DNA of 64,000 nt. Origin: JADGOV01 sp963814355 (GTDB lineage Bacteria; Actinomycetota; Actinomycetes; JADGOV01). The position numbers and the translations under genes are program-made. Under the pieces are notes generated by a model, which worked only from the letters and a program-made list of their open reading frames with translations, had not been told where the DNA came from and did no database searches. This document shows, piece after piece, positions 19,093-26,766 of this stretch (within the stretch, counting starts at the first letter, position 1; each line of letters starts with the position of its first letter). Location: the NCBI GenBank assembly GCA_963814355.1, contig CAWFCZ010000006.1, positions 223,756-287,755 of the forward strand. Reading direction: 5' to 3'.

Positions 19093-20040
19093 CCAAATCT
19101 CACGCCAGTATGGGTAGATCGCTCGGGGGCAATACCGATGGTATACCGCTTTGCACGTCACGCCGCTCAAAATGATGCAGTCCCGGGGCAGCGAAAGCAT
19201 GCGCCCAGTGCGCTCGTCAATGATCTTTTCGACCCGACGTAATACACGGAACCGCCTGCCGCAGTACGGAAGCATCTCACTGTCAAAGAGAAGACCTCGA
19301 TTACGAGCACCCTTGTTTAGCGTGGCAAGGATTTCCTCGTGGGACTTAACTTCGACCAGTTCCCCCGGCCGCAGATCCAACGTCTCAATAGGCGTGCTGG
19401 TTGACTCTCCCGTGATGTGTGGGAACCATTGACCAGCATTTATACGCAAGCGTCGAGGGAGCACCCTCTTGGATAGACTCTGGTACTTGTTCACCAAAAA
19501 GAGTGCAAGAATGCGAAACAGCCCCAGCAAGCCAACGTTACCTGCTCGCAAGTCCTGCACATACTGGCCCGCCATCCGCCACGGAAGGGGGGCGGAAGCA
19601 TTAATCAGCTCCGTCGCCTGGCAGAAATAGCGATCCCCTTGAGAGGTGGTGGCCTCGAGGGCTGACAGGCGGGCGCGTGACGGCTTACGCGCGTCTGGTT
19701 CTGCACTCGGTGCCTCCAGCCACTCCTCCTTCCAGAACAGCAGACATCCGGCTTGGCATCCACCATGCGCAGACCCGTCGCAACGCAAGTCCTCCAAGTG
19801 GACGGTGCCGGTCAGTCGGCGCATTCCCCACGTATCGCTAATCGTGTCGCACGTCTTGTCAGCGCGCGCTCGAACCTCTACCGTCTCGCCGCACCAGCGC
19901 AGTGCCTCTGGCATGAAAGGCAGCCCCTCCAGCCGGCCATTCTCGTCCAGCGAGCTGAGGATCTCAGTAGCGCTCTTGATGCGAACACGATCCCCCCGCT
20001 GAAGGGAGCCGTGGGGCTTGCTCCGGCTGATCTTAGTCAT
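19072..20040 (-). CDS. Unrecognised protein with two copies of a Cys/His/Trp domain
   Basis: ATG 20040 follows AGGAGG by about 9 bases, giving 322 residues. Repeat 1 (about 16-112) reads GDRVRIKSATEILSSLDENG, GLPFMPEALRWCGETVEV, DTWGMRRLTGTVHLEDLRCD, GSAHGGCQAGCLLFWKEEWL. Repeat 2 (about 228-322) reads GELVEVKSHEEILATLNKGA, GLLFDSEMLPYCGRRFRVLR, GRMLSLPRDCIILSGVTCK, YHRYCPRAIYPYWREIWL. Aligned residues are C(G), C-x4/5-H-x2-C and W(K/R)E-x-WL, suggesting a metal-binding or thiol site. A hydrophobic stretch (VGLLGLFRILALFLV) lies between the repeats. I recall such proteins only as hypotheticals near glycan or secondary-metabolite clusters. Function unknown. Confidence 0.8.
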   Translation of the reverse strand: MTKISRSKPHGSLQRGDRVRIKSATEILSSLDENGRLEGLPFMPEALRWCGETVEVRARADKTCDTISDTWGMRRLTGTVHLEDLRCDGSAHGGCQAGCLLFWKEEWLEAPSAEPDARKPSRARLSALEATTSQGDRYFCQATELINASAPLPWRMAGQYVQDLRAGNVGLLGLFRILALFLVNKYQSLSKRVLPRRLRINAGQWFPHITGESTSTPIETLDLRPGELVEVKSHEEILATLNKGARNRGLLFDSEMLPYCGRRFRVLRRVEKIIDERTGRMLSLPRDCIILSGVTCKAVYHRYCPRAIYPYWREIWLRRVSS

Positions 20041-20116
20041 CGCTTTGGTCCTCCTAACCAATGCCGTGCCGAACCGCCCACTTATCCGTGCGGGGGTCTG
20101 TCTCTAGCTCCTCTGT

Positions 20117-20370
20117 CAAGCTGCAACTGAATCGCCCCGGCGTGGCGGACGCTCACGATGTCGGGAGCAGCTCTCCGGCTGGGGCTGCTCTATGACGGTA
20201 GTGTGCCTCCTCGACTTCTGCTGGAGTGAAGTCCGCGCAGCGGTGTGCAGCCGGCGGTGGTTGTGTCAGTCGACCCACTCGAGGGTGGCGATCTCGACGT
20301 CGTCGAGGTTGCGCCACGGCCCTTGCCGCCGGATGACTTCGGTCTGAACAGCCCGATCTCCGACTCTGCT
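20117..20370 (-). pseudogene. IS3-family OrfB, C-terminal remnant
   Basis: On the minus strand the translation gives PWRNLDDVEIATLEWVD, a stop, then NHRRLHTA, and in another frame FTPAEVEEAHYRH. This is the conserved end of IS3-group integrase-like transposases (the E of DDE is in the ATLEWVDWYN block). It carries a TGA and a frameshift, so it is dead. It marks the start of the mobile region right of the glycan cluster. Confidence 0.65.
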
Positions 20371-20427
20371 GCCGCTCGCCGAAATTCCCCAGAGTTGCTA
20401 GATCATCTTCCCCAGGTCTGGCGGTGT

Positions 20428-20649
20428 TCAGCGTAGCCGTTTAGGGGGGGTCTTGGGGTGCATAGCCGCTCCGTCCGTGGTGTCGGGGGTGAGGTCCCGG
20501 AAGGCGACTGGCTCATCGCAGTGGGGGCAGTTGCCGCCGGTGCCGAGTCGCTGGCAGGGTCGGTTGCAGTCGGGACACCACAGCGGTAGACGGTGGTCGC
20601 GCGTCGCGGATGAACCGTCCTGGATCTGGTGGAGGCTCTGATTCAGCAA
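20428..20649 (-). pseudogene. Small zinc-ribbon ORF, IS-associated remnant
   Basis: A 73-codon frame whose core is LWCPDCNRPCQRLGTGGNCP followed by HCDEPVAF, a CxxC...CxxC zinc ribbon similar in style to the ORF that trails the IS256 transposase in this window. It has no partner transposase next to it and overlaps decayed IS3 material. It could be a passenger ORF of a lost IS. Expression is doubtful. Confidence 0.4.
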
Positions 20650-20662
20650 GGAAACTGCTGGG

Positions 20663-20995
20663 ATGCCTGCATCAAGGAAGTACGACGGGGAGACCCGCGC
20701 CCGAGCGGTGCGGATGTATCGGGACCGGCTCCGCGACCCTGGTGAGTCGATGGTGGCCGCCCGCCGTCAGGTCGGGGCGGTACTGGACATCAACCAGGCC
20801 ACGCTGCGGAACTGGATCGAGCGGGAGGAGCGGGAGGAGGTCGACAGTGGTGCTCGTGCGGGGGTGACGAGTGAGGAGTCAGCGGAGTTGAAAGCGCTGC
20901 GTCGTGAGGTCTCGGAGTTGCGCCGGGCGAATGAGATCCTCAAGACAGCGTCGGCGTTTTTCGCTCAGGCGGAGCTCGACCGCCGACTCAAGTGA
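20663..20995 (+). CDS. IS3-family transposase OrfA
   Basis: 110 residues: a helix-turn-helix DNA-binding protein, PASRKYDGETRARAVRMYRD, AVLDINQATLRNWIEREERE, then a leucine-zipper-like tail ELKALRREVSELRRANEILK and TASAFFAQAELDRR. This is the standard OrfA end that meets OrfB by frameshifting. The stop at 20995 overlaps the OrfB start. OrfA looks intact, but OrfB is destroyed, so the element cannot move itself. Confidence 0.85.
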   Translation: MPASRKYDGETRARAVRMYRDRLRDPGESMVAARRQVGAVLDINQATLRNWIEREEREEVDSGARAGVTSEESAELKALRREVSELRRANEILKTASAFFAQAELDRRLK

Positions 20996-21250
20996 TCGTC
21001 GCCTACATCGACGGTTACCGTGCCCGCTTCGGGGTCGAGCCGATCTGCCGGGTGCTGACCGAACACGGCATGCAGATCGCCCCCAGTACCTACTACGCCG
21101 CGGTGAAGACCCGGGTGTCGGCGGCGGAACTCGCCGACGCCTACCTCGTCGACGCTGTGGTGGACCTGTACCGGGTGAACCGCAGTGTTTACGGGGTGCG
21201 CAAGCTGTGGCGGGAGATGCGCCGCGCCGGGCATGACGTCGGCCGCGGGA
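20992..21250 (+). pseudogene. IS3-family OrfB, N-terminal part cut by an IS256 end
   Basis: Starts VIVAYIDGYRARFGVEPICR and continues VLTEHGMQIAPSTYYAAVKT, RVNRSVYGVRKLWREMRRAG, the HTH-like N-terminal region of IS3 OrfB. After GHDVGR the frame enters the right end of the IS256 fragment (GAGCTTGTCAAC, read from the other strand) at about 21251. The catalytic DDE core is therefore missing. Confidence 0.8.
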
Positions 21251-21448
21251 GCTTGTCAACTTTCCTGTGTAAGCGGGCACCGGTTGATCTTGGTTCTGGT
21301 CGAGTAGCTCTGCCACGAGGATCGCCTCGTCGCAGGCTGGGCACGGCCCTCCTGGGCCGAGTTTGCGGGTGAACTGGTTGCAGTCTTCGCACCGGCGCTC
21401 GAGCATCCGCTCGCCGCACCCGGCGCATTCGTAGACGGCGCCGGGCAT
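21251..21448 (-). pseudogene. Zinc-ribbon ORF behind IS256, second copy
   Basis: The same three-Cys-pair ORF as at 5738-5937, starting at ATG 21448 inside the transposase stop. Shared sequence ends at GTTGACAAGCTC near 21252 and the frame continues into IS3 sequence without its own stop. The identical right boundary in two unrelated contexts defines this end of the IS256 element. Confidence 0.6.
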
Positions 21449-21975
21449 CACAGGGCGCCTTCGGGGAGCCGTCCGGGGTAGGCGAGGGACAGCGCGCCGA
21501 GGGCGGTCTTCCACCCTTGGGTGGCGGCGCCTTCGACGAGCCGGCCGGGGGCGGCCCGCTGACCCTTCGGGACGCCCTTCTCTGCTTCGGCCGCCCGCGC
21601 GCGGGCGCGTTTGTCCTCGATATCGCGGATCGCCAGCCACAACAGCTTGATCACCGCGTCGTCGTTCGGGAAATGCCCCCGATTCTTGATGATCTTCCGG
21701 AGTTGGAAGTTCAACGACTCGATGCTGTTCGTGGTGTAGATGATCTTCCTGACGGCGGGCGGGAACGCGAGGAACGGGATGAACCGCTCCCACGCCCGCT
21801 CCCAGGTCGCCACGGTCGCCGGATAGCGCCGGCCGAGTTCGGACTCGCCGAACGCGAGGAGCGCGGTCTCCGCCGCCTCCACCGTCGGCGCGGTGTAGAC
21901 GGCGCGGAGCGCGGCGGCGACCCGCTTGCGGTCGGTGTAGGACACGAACCTCATCGAGGCGCGGATCAGGTGCAC
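21448..21975 (-). pseudogene. IS256-family transposase, C-terminal half
   Basis: 175 codons beginning VHLIRASMRFVSYTDRKRVA, in the middle of the catalytic region, through ALLAFGESELGRRYPATVAT, AFPPAVRKIIYTTNSIESLN (with the region of the catalytic Glu/Asn) to LAYPGRLPEGAL. The N-terminal half, with the first catalytic Asp residues, is missing. The break coincides with the palindromic end of the next element at about 21971, which suggests that element inserted here or captured a truncated IS. Confidence 0.82.
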
Positions 21976-22004
21976 CTTATGCCGACGTCGGCATAAGGTG
22001 CACC
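21969..22004. repeat. Perfect 36-bp palindrome at a recombinase-element end
   Basis: The sequence is its own reverse complement over 36 bases, centred on GACGTC, with arms GGTGCACCTTATGCCGAC. The TTATGCCG / CGGCATAA half-sites recur at 23139-23147, 23156-23163 and about 23211-23218, on the far side of the inserted IS1595 element. It therefore looks like part of the left terminal site of the RIT-type element whose first recombinase starts at 23271. Confidence 0.7.
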
Positions 22005-23131
22005 AGGGCTATCCATCTGAGCCGACTAGTCTGGCGCGGTGCAGATCGATCATCCACGCGGTGGGGTGCACTACCCGCGATCGCTGGGCGAGTTCCAGTC
22101 GTGGTTCGCCACGGACGCGGACTGCCTGGACTACCTGGAGTGGCTGCGCTGGCCGGACGGGTTCGTCTGCGCGCGCTGTGGGAACGTCGGTGGTTGGCGT
22201 GTCGCGGACGGCGGCTTCAAGTGCACCGGATGCAAGGCCCAGACCGCGGTAACGGCGGGCACGCTGTTCGATCGTCGCCGGACGCCGCTGACGGTGTGGT
22301 TTCAGGTGTGCTGGGAGTTCGCCACGGCCAAGGACGGCGTCTCGGCGCTGGCGCTGAAGCGAACACTGCAGATCGGCTCGTACCAGACGGCGTGGGCGAT
22401 GCTGCACCGATTGCGCTCGGTGCTGATCCGTCCCGGTCGGGAGCTGCTGTCGGGGCAGGTGGAGGTAGACGAGACCTACATCGGCGGCGAGGAGGCCGGA
22501 CTGGCCGGCGGGCGGGCCAAGGGCAAGAAGGCACTGGTCGCCGTTGCGGTAGAAGTGACGTCGCCCAAGGGGTTCGGGCGCTGCCGGATGCGCATCATCC
22601 CCGACGGCTCCGCCAGCACCCTGCACCCGTTCATCACCGACAACCTCGCTCCCAGGTCCACAGTGATCACCGACGGATGGAGCGGCTACCTGGGCATCAA
22701 CAAGGCCGGCTACACCCACGACCGGCGCAGCCAGCGTGCCGCGAAGGCCCTGGGCGAGGACATCGACAAGCTGTTGCCCGGTGTGCACAGGGTCGCGTCG
22801 CTGGCCAAGCGCTGGCTGCTGTCCACCCACCAAGGCGCCGTGGATACCGAGCACCTGACTGGTTACCTGGACGAGTTCTGCTTCCGGTTCAACCGTCGCC
22901 GCTCGCGCAGTCGCGGCCTGGTGTTCCTGCGGGTGCTGCAACTGGCCGTTGGCCACGACCCGGTGCGCTACCGGGAGATCATCGCGAACCCCACGCCGAA
23001 GAAGGTCCGGCCGACGCCGCCCGCCCGCCGGGGACACCCGCCCAGCCTGGATCGCCCTCGCGCCGGGCGGCCTTGGCGTCACGCTCCCTCCGCAACGGAG
23101 GTGGACTAGTCGGCTCAGATGGATAGCCCTG
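22004..23131 (+). mobile_element. IS1595-family insertion sequence
   Basis: 1128 bp with near-perfect terminal inverted repeats of about 28 bases beginning CAGGGCTATCCATCTGAGCC at the left and its complement at the right. The flanks AGGTGCAC (21996-22003) and AGGTGCAT (23132-23139) agree in 7 of 8 bases, consistent with the 8-bp duplication of this family. It split the TTATGCCG-repeat end of a recombinase element. Confidence 0.85.
22039..23109 (+). CDS. IS1595-family transposase
   Basis: 356 residues. The N-terminal zinc ribbon is typical (CARCGNVGGWRVADGGFKCT followed by GC). The catalytic core shows GQVEVDETYIGGEEAG (first D), STVITDGWSGYLGI (second D) and STHQGAVDTEHLTGYLDEFC with FRFNRRRSRSRGL (terminal N/H/E region). 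The gene fills the element and its start lies 35 bases inside the left repeat. The frame is intact, so it may be active. Confidence 0.9.
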   Translation: MQIDHPRGGVHYPRSLGEFQSWFATDADCLDYLEWLRWPDGFVCARCGNVGGWRVADGGFKCTGCKAQTAVTAGTLFDRRRTPLTVWFQVCWEFATAKDGVSALALKRTLQIGSYQTAWAMLHRLRSVLIRPGRELLSGQVEVDETYIGGEEAGLAGGRAKGKKALVAVAVEVTSPKGFGRCRMRIIPDGSASTLHPFITDNLAPRSTVITDGWSGYLGINKAGYTHDRRSQRAAKALGEDIDKLLPGVHRVASLAKRWLLSTHQGAVDTEHLTGYLDEFCFRFNRRRSRSRGLVFLRVLQLAVGHDPVRYREIIANPTPKKVRPTPPARRGHPPSLDRPRAGRPWRHAPSATEVD

Positions 23132-23230
23132 AGGTGCATTATGCCGATCTTCGGATTATGCCGCTGTGGTCGCGGGATCCGTTGCGGGGCAGGGGGTTCG
23201 GCTTGGCGAGGTCGGCATAATCCGGTGAGT
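23132..23230. repeat. Left terminal repeat region of the outer RIT-type element
   Basis: Between the IS1595 right flank and the first recombinase gene lie TTATGCCGATCTTCGGATTA with a second TTATGCCG, and about 55 bases further on GTCGGCATAATCC, the inverted half-site. With the palindrome at 21969-22004 this gives several TTATGCCG/CGGCATAA copies, as expected of binding sites for the three recombinases. The exact crossover point is not determined. Confidence 0.5.
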
Positions 23231-23270
23231 TGATCGACGCTTGCCTCTTCCGTCTGGAGAGGAGAGCGTC

Positions 23271-24491
23271 ATGGTCAAGGTGTTGTCGTCGTTCGTGCGC
23301 GGGCCGTTGGAGCGACACGTCACGGGATTGGCCGAGGAACTGCTGCGGCAGGGCTATTCGGGGACCTCGGCCGCGCAGCATGTGTGTTTCATCGCCCATC
23401 TGGATCGCTGGATGAGCGCCGAGGACGTCGAGATCGGCGGCTTGAGCGGTCCGGTCATCGAGCGCTATCTCGCGCGGCGGCGCTCGGCGGGCTATGTGCA
23501 GTACCGGTCGGTGAGAGCGCTCCGGCCGCTGTTGGACTTCCTCGCGCCGCTTGGCGTATTGCCGGTCGCGTCGCTGGTTCCGCCGGGCCCGGTAGAGGGA
23601 CTGCTTGTCCGCTACCGCGATTACCTGGTCGGTGAGCGCGGCCTGACGCAGGGGACTGCGCGCGGCTACGTGGACTTGGTCCGCCCGTTCGTCGCCACCC
23701 GCGCCCACGGCGACGTGCTCGACCTGACCGGGATCACGGCGGCAGACGTCAACGGCTTCGTGCTGTCGGCCTGCCCGGGTCGGGCTGTCGGGTCGGCGAA
23801 GCTGATCGTCTGCGCGCTGCGGTCGCTGCTGCGCTGGCTGCACTTGACCGGGCAGATGTCGGTATCGCTGGCGAGCGCGGTGCCGTCGGTGGCGGGCTGG
23901 CGATTGTCGAGCCTGCCGACGGGCTTGGAACGGGGAGAGCTGCGCGGGCTGCTCGGCTCGTGTGATCGGCGCACCCGCACTGGGCGTCGGGACTACGCGA
24001 TGATGCTGCTGCTGTCCCGGCTCGGGCTGCGCGCCGGGGAGGTCGCCCGCCTCGGGCTGGACGACATCGACTGGCGACGCGGCGAGATCGCAATCCGCGG
24101 CAAGGGCAACCGCGCCGAACGGCTGCCGCTGCCGGCCGACGTCGGGGCGGCGATCACGGCCTACCTGCGCGCGGGCCGGCCGACCACCGCCGAGGGCCGC
24201 AGCGTGTTCGTGCGGGTGCACGCCCCGCACCGGGCGCTGACCACGGGCGGGGTCACCGAAGTCGTCTTCGACGCCGCACAGCGCGCGGGGCTGCCCAAGA
24301 TGTACGCCCATCGGCTCCGGCACACCGCCGCGACCGCGATGCTTGCCGCCGGCAGCCCATTGCCCGAGGTCTGGCAGGTGCTTCGGCACCGGTCGATGCT
24401 GAGCACGGCGATCTACGCGAAGGTCGACCGCACCGCGTTGGCCGTGCTGGCCAGACCCTGGCCACTCGACCCGCGCGGCGGTGTGTCATGA
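23271..24491 (+). CDS. Tyrosine recombinase, first gene of the outer RIT element
   Basis: ATG 23271 (MVKVLSSFVRGPLERHV) follows a GGAGAGGAG ribosome site; 406 residues. Core-binding region about 100-190. Catalytic elements: LLLSRLGLRAGEVARLGLDD (first Arg), KGNRAERLPLP (beta-strand Lys), YAHRLRHTAATAMLAAGSPL (HxxR) and LRHRSMLSTAIYAKVD, with Tyr near the C-terminus. The stop overlaps the next recombinase as ATGA, the coupled arrangement of recombinase-in-trio elements. The first gene is intact but its partners are destroyed. Confidence 0.9.
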   Translation: MVKVLSSFVRGPLERHVTGLAEELLRQGYSGTSAAQHVCFIAHLDRWMSAEDVEIGGLSGPVIERYLARRRSAGYVQYRSVRALRPLLDFLAPLGVLPVASLVPPGPVEGLLVRYRDYLVGERGLTQGTARGYVDLVRPFVATRAHGDVLDLTGITAADVNGFVLSACPGRAVGSAKLIVCALRSLLRWLHLTGQMSVSLASAVPSVAGWRLSSLPTGLERGELRGLLGSCDRRTRTGRRDYAMMLLLSRLGLRAGEVARLGLDDIDWRRGEIAIRGKGNRAERLPLPADVGAAITAYLRAGRPTTAEGRSVFVRVHAPHRALTTGGVTEVVFDAAQRAGLPKMYAHRLRHTAATAMLAAGSPLPEVWQVLRHRSMLSTAIYAKVDRTALAVLARPWPLDPRGGVS

Positions 24492-24555
24492 CCGCCCCGC
24501 TGCGCGAGCGGCTGGCCGACTACCTCGCGCTGCGACGGGCGCTTGGTTACCGGCT
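24488..24555 (+). pseudogene. Second RIT recombinase, only the first codons left
   Basis: ATG 24488, coupled to the previous stop, begins TAPLRERLADYLALRRALGY followed by RL, the usual start of RIT second recombinases. The frame then meets unrelated sequence (TAACGGGGCTTCGCCCC) near 24556. The remaining roughly 300 codons, and the N-terminal 100 codons of the third recombinase, are absent. In their place sits the intron-bearing gene of unknown function. Confidence 0.65.
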
Positions 24556-24709
24556 AACTAACGGGGCTTCGCCCCAGCCCGACGAGCGGTGTGCGCGCGG
24601 GTGCGGGGCGTAGGCTCCGGTCGCGGGTCTCACGGGAAGCGTGCTTCCCGTGATTGACCGCTCGAGGCGGTGGGGTGGCCCGTGGGCCGACTCACGACCG
24701 GAGCTTGCT
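24556..24709 (+). promoter_or_regulatory. Leader region of the intron-bearing gene, with hairpin
   Basis: About 154 non-coding bases between the truncated recombinase and ATG 24710. It contains a 10-bp perfect stem, CACGGGAAGC / GCTTCCCGTG, at 24631-24652, and a smaller GGGGC-TTC-GCCCC hairpin at about 24559. These could be a terminator, a leader structure or a recombination end. No clear -35/-10 was found. Confidence 0.3.
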
Positions 24710-24784
24710 ATGACGGTAGCCCGAAGTGTCGCCGATGTCTTGGCCGAGCACGTGAGTTTCGAGGTGGAGTGCATCGACCGGTTG
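24710..24784 (+). CDS. Exon 1 (codons 1-25) of an intron-split conserved gene of unknown function, copy 2
   Basis: ATG 24710, with CGGAG about 7 bases upstream, encodes TVARSVADVLAEHVSFEVEC then IDRL. The reading frame is interrupted immediately after TTG 24782-24784 by GTGCGCC, the canonical 5' end of a group II intron. Joined to GTG 30915 the frame reads ECIDRLVLNAYFPLGHSPGG, the expected uninterrupted start of this family as I recall it. The 75-base exon is exactly 25 codons. Expression of the full protein needs splicing of about 6.1 kb. Confidence 0.7.
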
Positions 24785-25153
24785 GTGCGCCACGAGGCGC
24801 TGGTGCGCCGTGAGGCGCTGGAAACCGAAGGAGGTGCAAGTCCTTCTCGCCGGGTTGTCGCAGCAGCCCGGTAGGAGCTGAGCGCAGTCCGAGCCGGGAG
24901 ACGCCGGGGAGGGCGGGAAGCAGCGCTGACAAAGCCGGGACGGCCTGGTACTGCCAGACGGGTCGGGCCCGGCGAGCGAGATCAGACGGTATACGAGAGT
25001 GGACTTTCGCACTTTCCCGATGATGGCTGGCTGATGTAGCGCCGGGGTTGCCGGTGCTGGCTTCGCGCGAGACACACCCCCCTTGATCCGTGATTCGGCG
25101 CCTGCGTCGCGAGACCCTCTGTCTGCGTAAACGCAAACAGAGAGAAGAATGGC

Positions 25154-25483
25154 ATGGCCATGTCGAACACACCGCCCAAGGGGACACCGCAGCTGCTGCG
25201 CGGATCCCTGGTGACGCTGCGCCGCCGGTGCGGCAAGGCGAGCTGCCGGTGCGCCGATGGGCAGGCACTGCACGAAGCGCCGGCGTTGAGCTACTCCGAG
25301 AATGGGCGGACTCGGATGCTGACGCTGGCCGACACCGACGTGCCGGGCGTGGCCGCGGCGCTGGAGCGCTACCGGGCCGCGCAGTCCGAGCTGGAGGGCA
25401 AAGCCAACTCCGGGCTGGTCGCGCTGGGCAACAAGATCGCCGCCGACCGGGCCGCGGGCCGCCGCCCGCGGCGGGGCCGGTGA
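25154..25483 (+). CDS. DUF6788-like small protein of the IS
   Basis: 109 residues, ATG 25154 after a GAGAGAAGA site. The core TLRRRCGKASCRCADGQALH, with a C-x4-C-x-C set of cysteines, and SYSENGRTRMLTLADTDVPG matches the DUF6788 pattern as I recall it, found beside transposases. The C-terminus is a basic helix (AADRAAGRRPRRGR). Its stop overlaps the transposase start as GTGA. It probably helps DNA binding or transposase function; this is inference. Confidence 0.75.
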   Translation: MAMSNTPPKGTPQLLRGSLVTLRRRCGKASCRCADGQALHEAPALSYSENGRTRMLTLADTDVPGVAAALERYRAAQSELEGKANSGLVALGNKIAADRAAGRRPRRGR

Positions 25484-26766
25484 CCGGGTGGACGGCGCTG
25501 CTGGAAGGCACCCGCACGGTGTTCCGCGCGCCCAGCTTCGCCCTGTTCACCGAGCTGCTCACCGGCTGGGTGTGCGCGCCCGGCCGGCGCACCATCACCG
25601 CGATGATCGCGGTCGCCGACCCGGCCGGGCGCCGCGCCCACGACGCCTACCACCGGTTCGTCCGCGACGGCGCCTGGAGCATGAGCCGGCTCTGGCAGGT
25701 GCTGGCCGGGCACGCGGTCGCCAGGTTCGCCCCCACCGGGGTGATCGCCCTGGACTGTGACGACACCCTGTTCCACAAGACCGGAACCCAGGTCAACGGT
25801 GCCGGGATCTTCCGGGACGCGGTGCGCTCCACGCTGCGCCGCGTCGTCTACGCGCTCGGGCTCAACCTGGTCGTGGTCACCCTACGGGTCCCCCCGCCGT
25901 GGGGCGGGGGCCCGATCGCCGTCCCGGTCAACGCCCGGCTGCACACCAAGCGGGACACCACGACCACCGCCGGGCACGCGGCCGCGATGATCCGCGAGCT
26001 CGCCGGATGGCTACCGGACCGGCGGCTGCACCTGTGCGCGGACGGCGCCTACGCCTGCCTGGCCGGGGCCGGCCTGCCCCGCACCCAGGTCACCTCCCGG
26101 ATGCGCCGCGACGCCGCCCTCTACCAGCCCGCACCGCCGCGCACCGGCAAACGCGGGCGGCCCCGCACCAGGGGCGACCGGCTACCCACCCCGACCGAAC
26201 TGGCCGCGCAGGCCGGCAAGAGGGACTGGGCCACGGTCACCGTCGACGAGCGAGGCAAACCCGTGCCACGCCTCGTCCACGTCCTCGACGTGCTCTGGTA
26301 CGCGGTCAACAAGACCGACCTGGTCCGGCTGGTCATCATCCGCGACCCGACCGGGGTGCAACCCGACGACTTCTTCCTCACCACCGACCTGGCCGCCACC
26401 GGCGCTCAAGTCGCCTCCCGCTACGCCGGACGCTGGTCCATCGAGGTGTGCTTCCGCGACGTCAAACAGGCCCTCGGCGGGGAGAACCCGCAGTCCTGGA
26501 AACGCGCCGGCCCCGAACGAGCCGCCGCCCTCTCGCTGTGGCTCCACGGACTCACCTGGTGCTGGTACCTCGAAGCACACCCGGCCGGCGGAACCTGGAT
26601 CCCCCGACCCTGGTACCGGACCAAGGCCACCCCCAGCTTCCTCGACGCCCTCGCCGCGCTACGCAGAACCCTGTGGGCACAACGAATTACAGCCATGTCA
26701 GCCAGCGAAGCCGAGAACCACAAAATCAACGAGGCACTGCTGGACACGGTCGCCTACGCGGCATGA
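25480..26766 (+). CDS. DDE transposase of the 1795-bp IS, copy 1
   Basis: GTG 25480, coupled to the upstream ORF, gives 428 residues; the frame is open further upstream from 25090, but that part overlaps the other gene and is not protein-like. Catalytic signatures: VIALDCDDTLFHKTGTQVNG (first D), RRLHLCADGAYACLAGAGLP (second D) and YAGRWSIEVCFRDVKQALGG (E in the IE.cFrd.Kq block), an IS4-superfamily style DDE core. The C-terminal LSLWLHGLTWCWYLEAH is also typical. Intact, and identical in translation to the copy at 39745. Confidence 0.87.
   Translation: MTGWTALLEGTRTVFRAPSFALFTELLTGWVCAPGRRTITAMIAVADPAGRRAHDAYHRFVRDGAWSMSRLWQVLAGHAVARFAPTGVIALDCDDTLFHKTGTQVNGAGIFRDAVRSTLRRVVYALGLNLVVVTLRVPPPWGGGPIAVPVNARLHTKRDTTTTAGHAAAMIRELAGWLPDRRLHLCADGAYACLAGAGLPRTQVTSRMRRDAALYQPAPPRTGKRGRPRTRGDRLPTPTELAAQAGKRDWATVTVDERGKPVPRLVHVLDVLWYAVNKTDLVRLVIIRDPTGVQPDDFFLTTDLAATGAQVASRYAGRWSIEVCFRDVKQALGGENPQSWKRAGPERAAALSLWLHGLTWCWYLEAHPAGGTWIPRPWYRTKATPSFLDALAALRRTLWAQRITAMSASEAENHKINEALLDTVAYAA

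Noticed and set aside
20879..21793. A 304-codon minus-strand frame
   Set aside because: It mixes the shadow frame of the IS256 transposase with the zinc-ribbon ORF and IS3 sequence.
25090..25479. N-terminal extension of the IS transposase (558-residue version)
   Set aside because: It overlaps the DUF6788-like gene in another frame and is low-complexity; GTG 25480 is coupled to that gene's stop.
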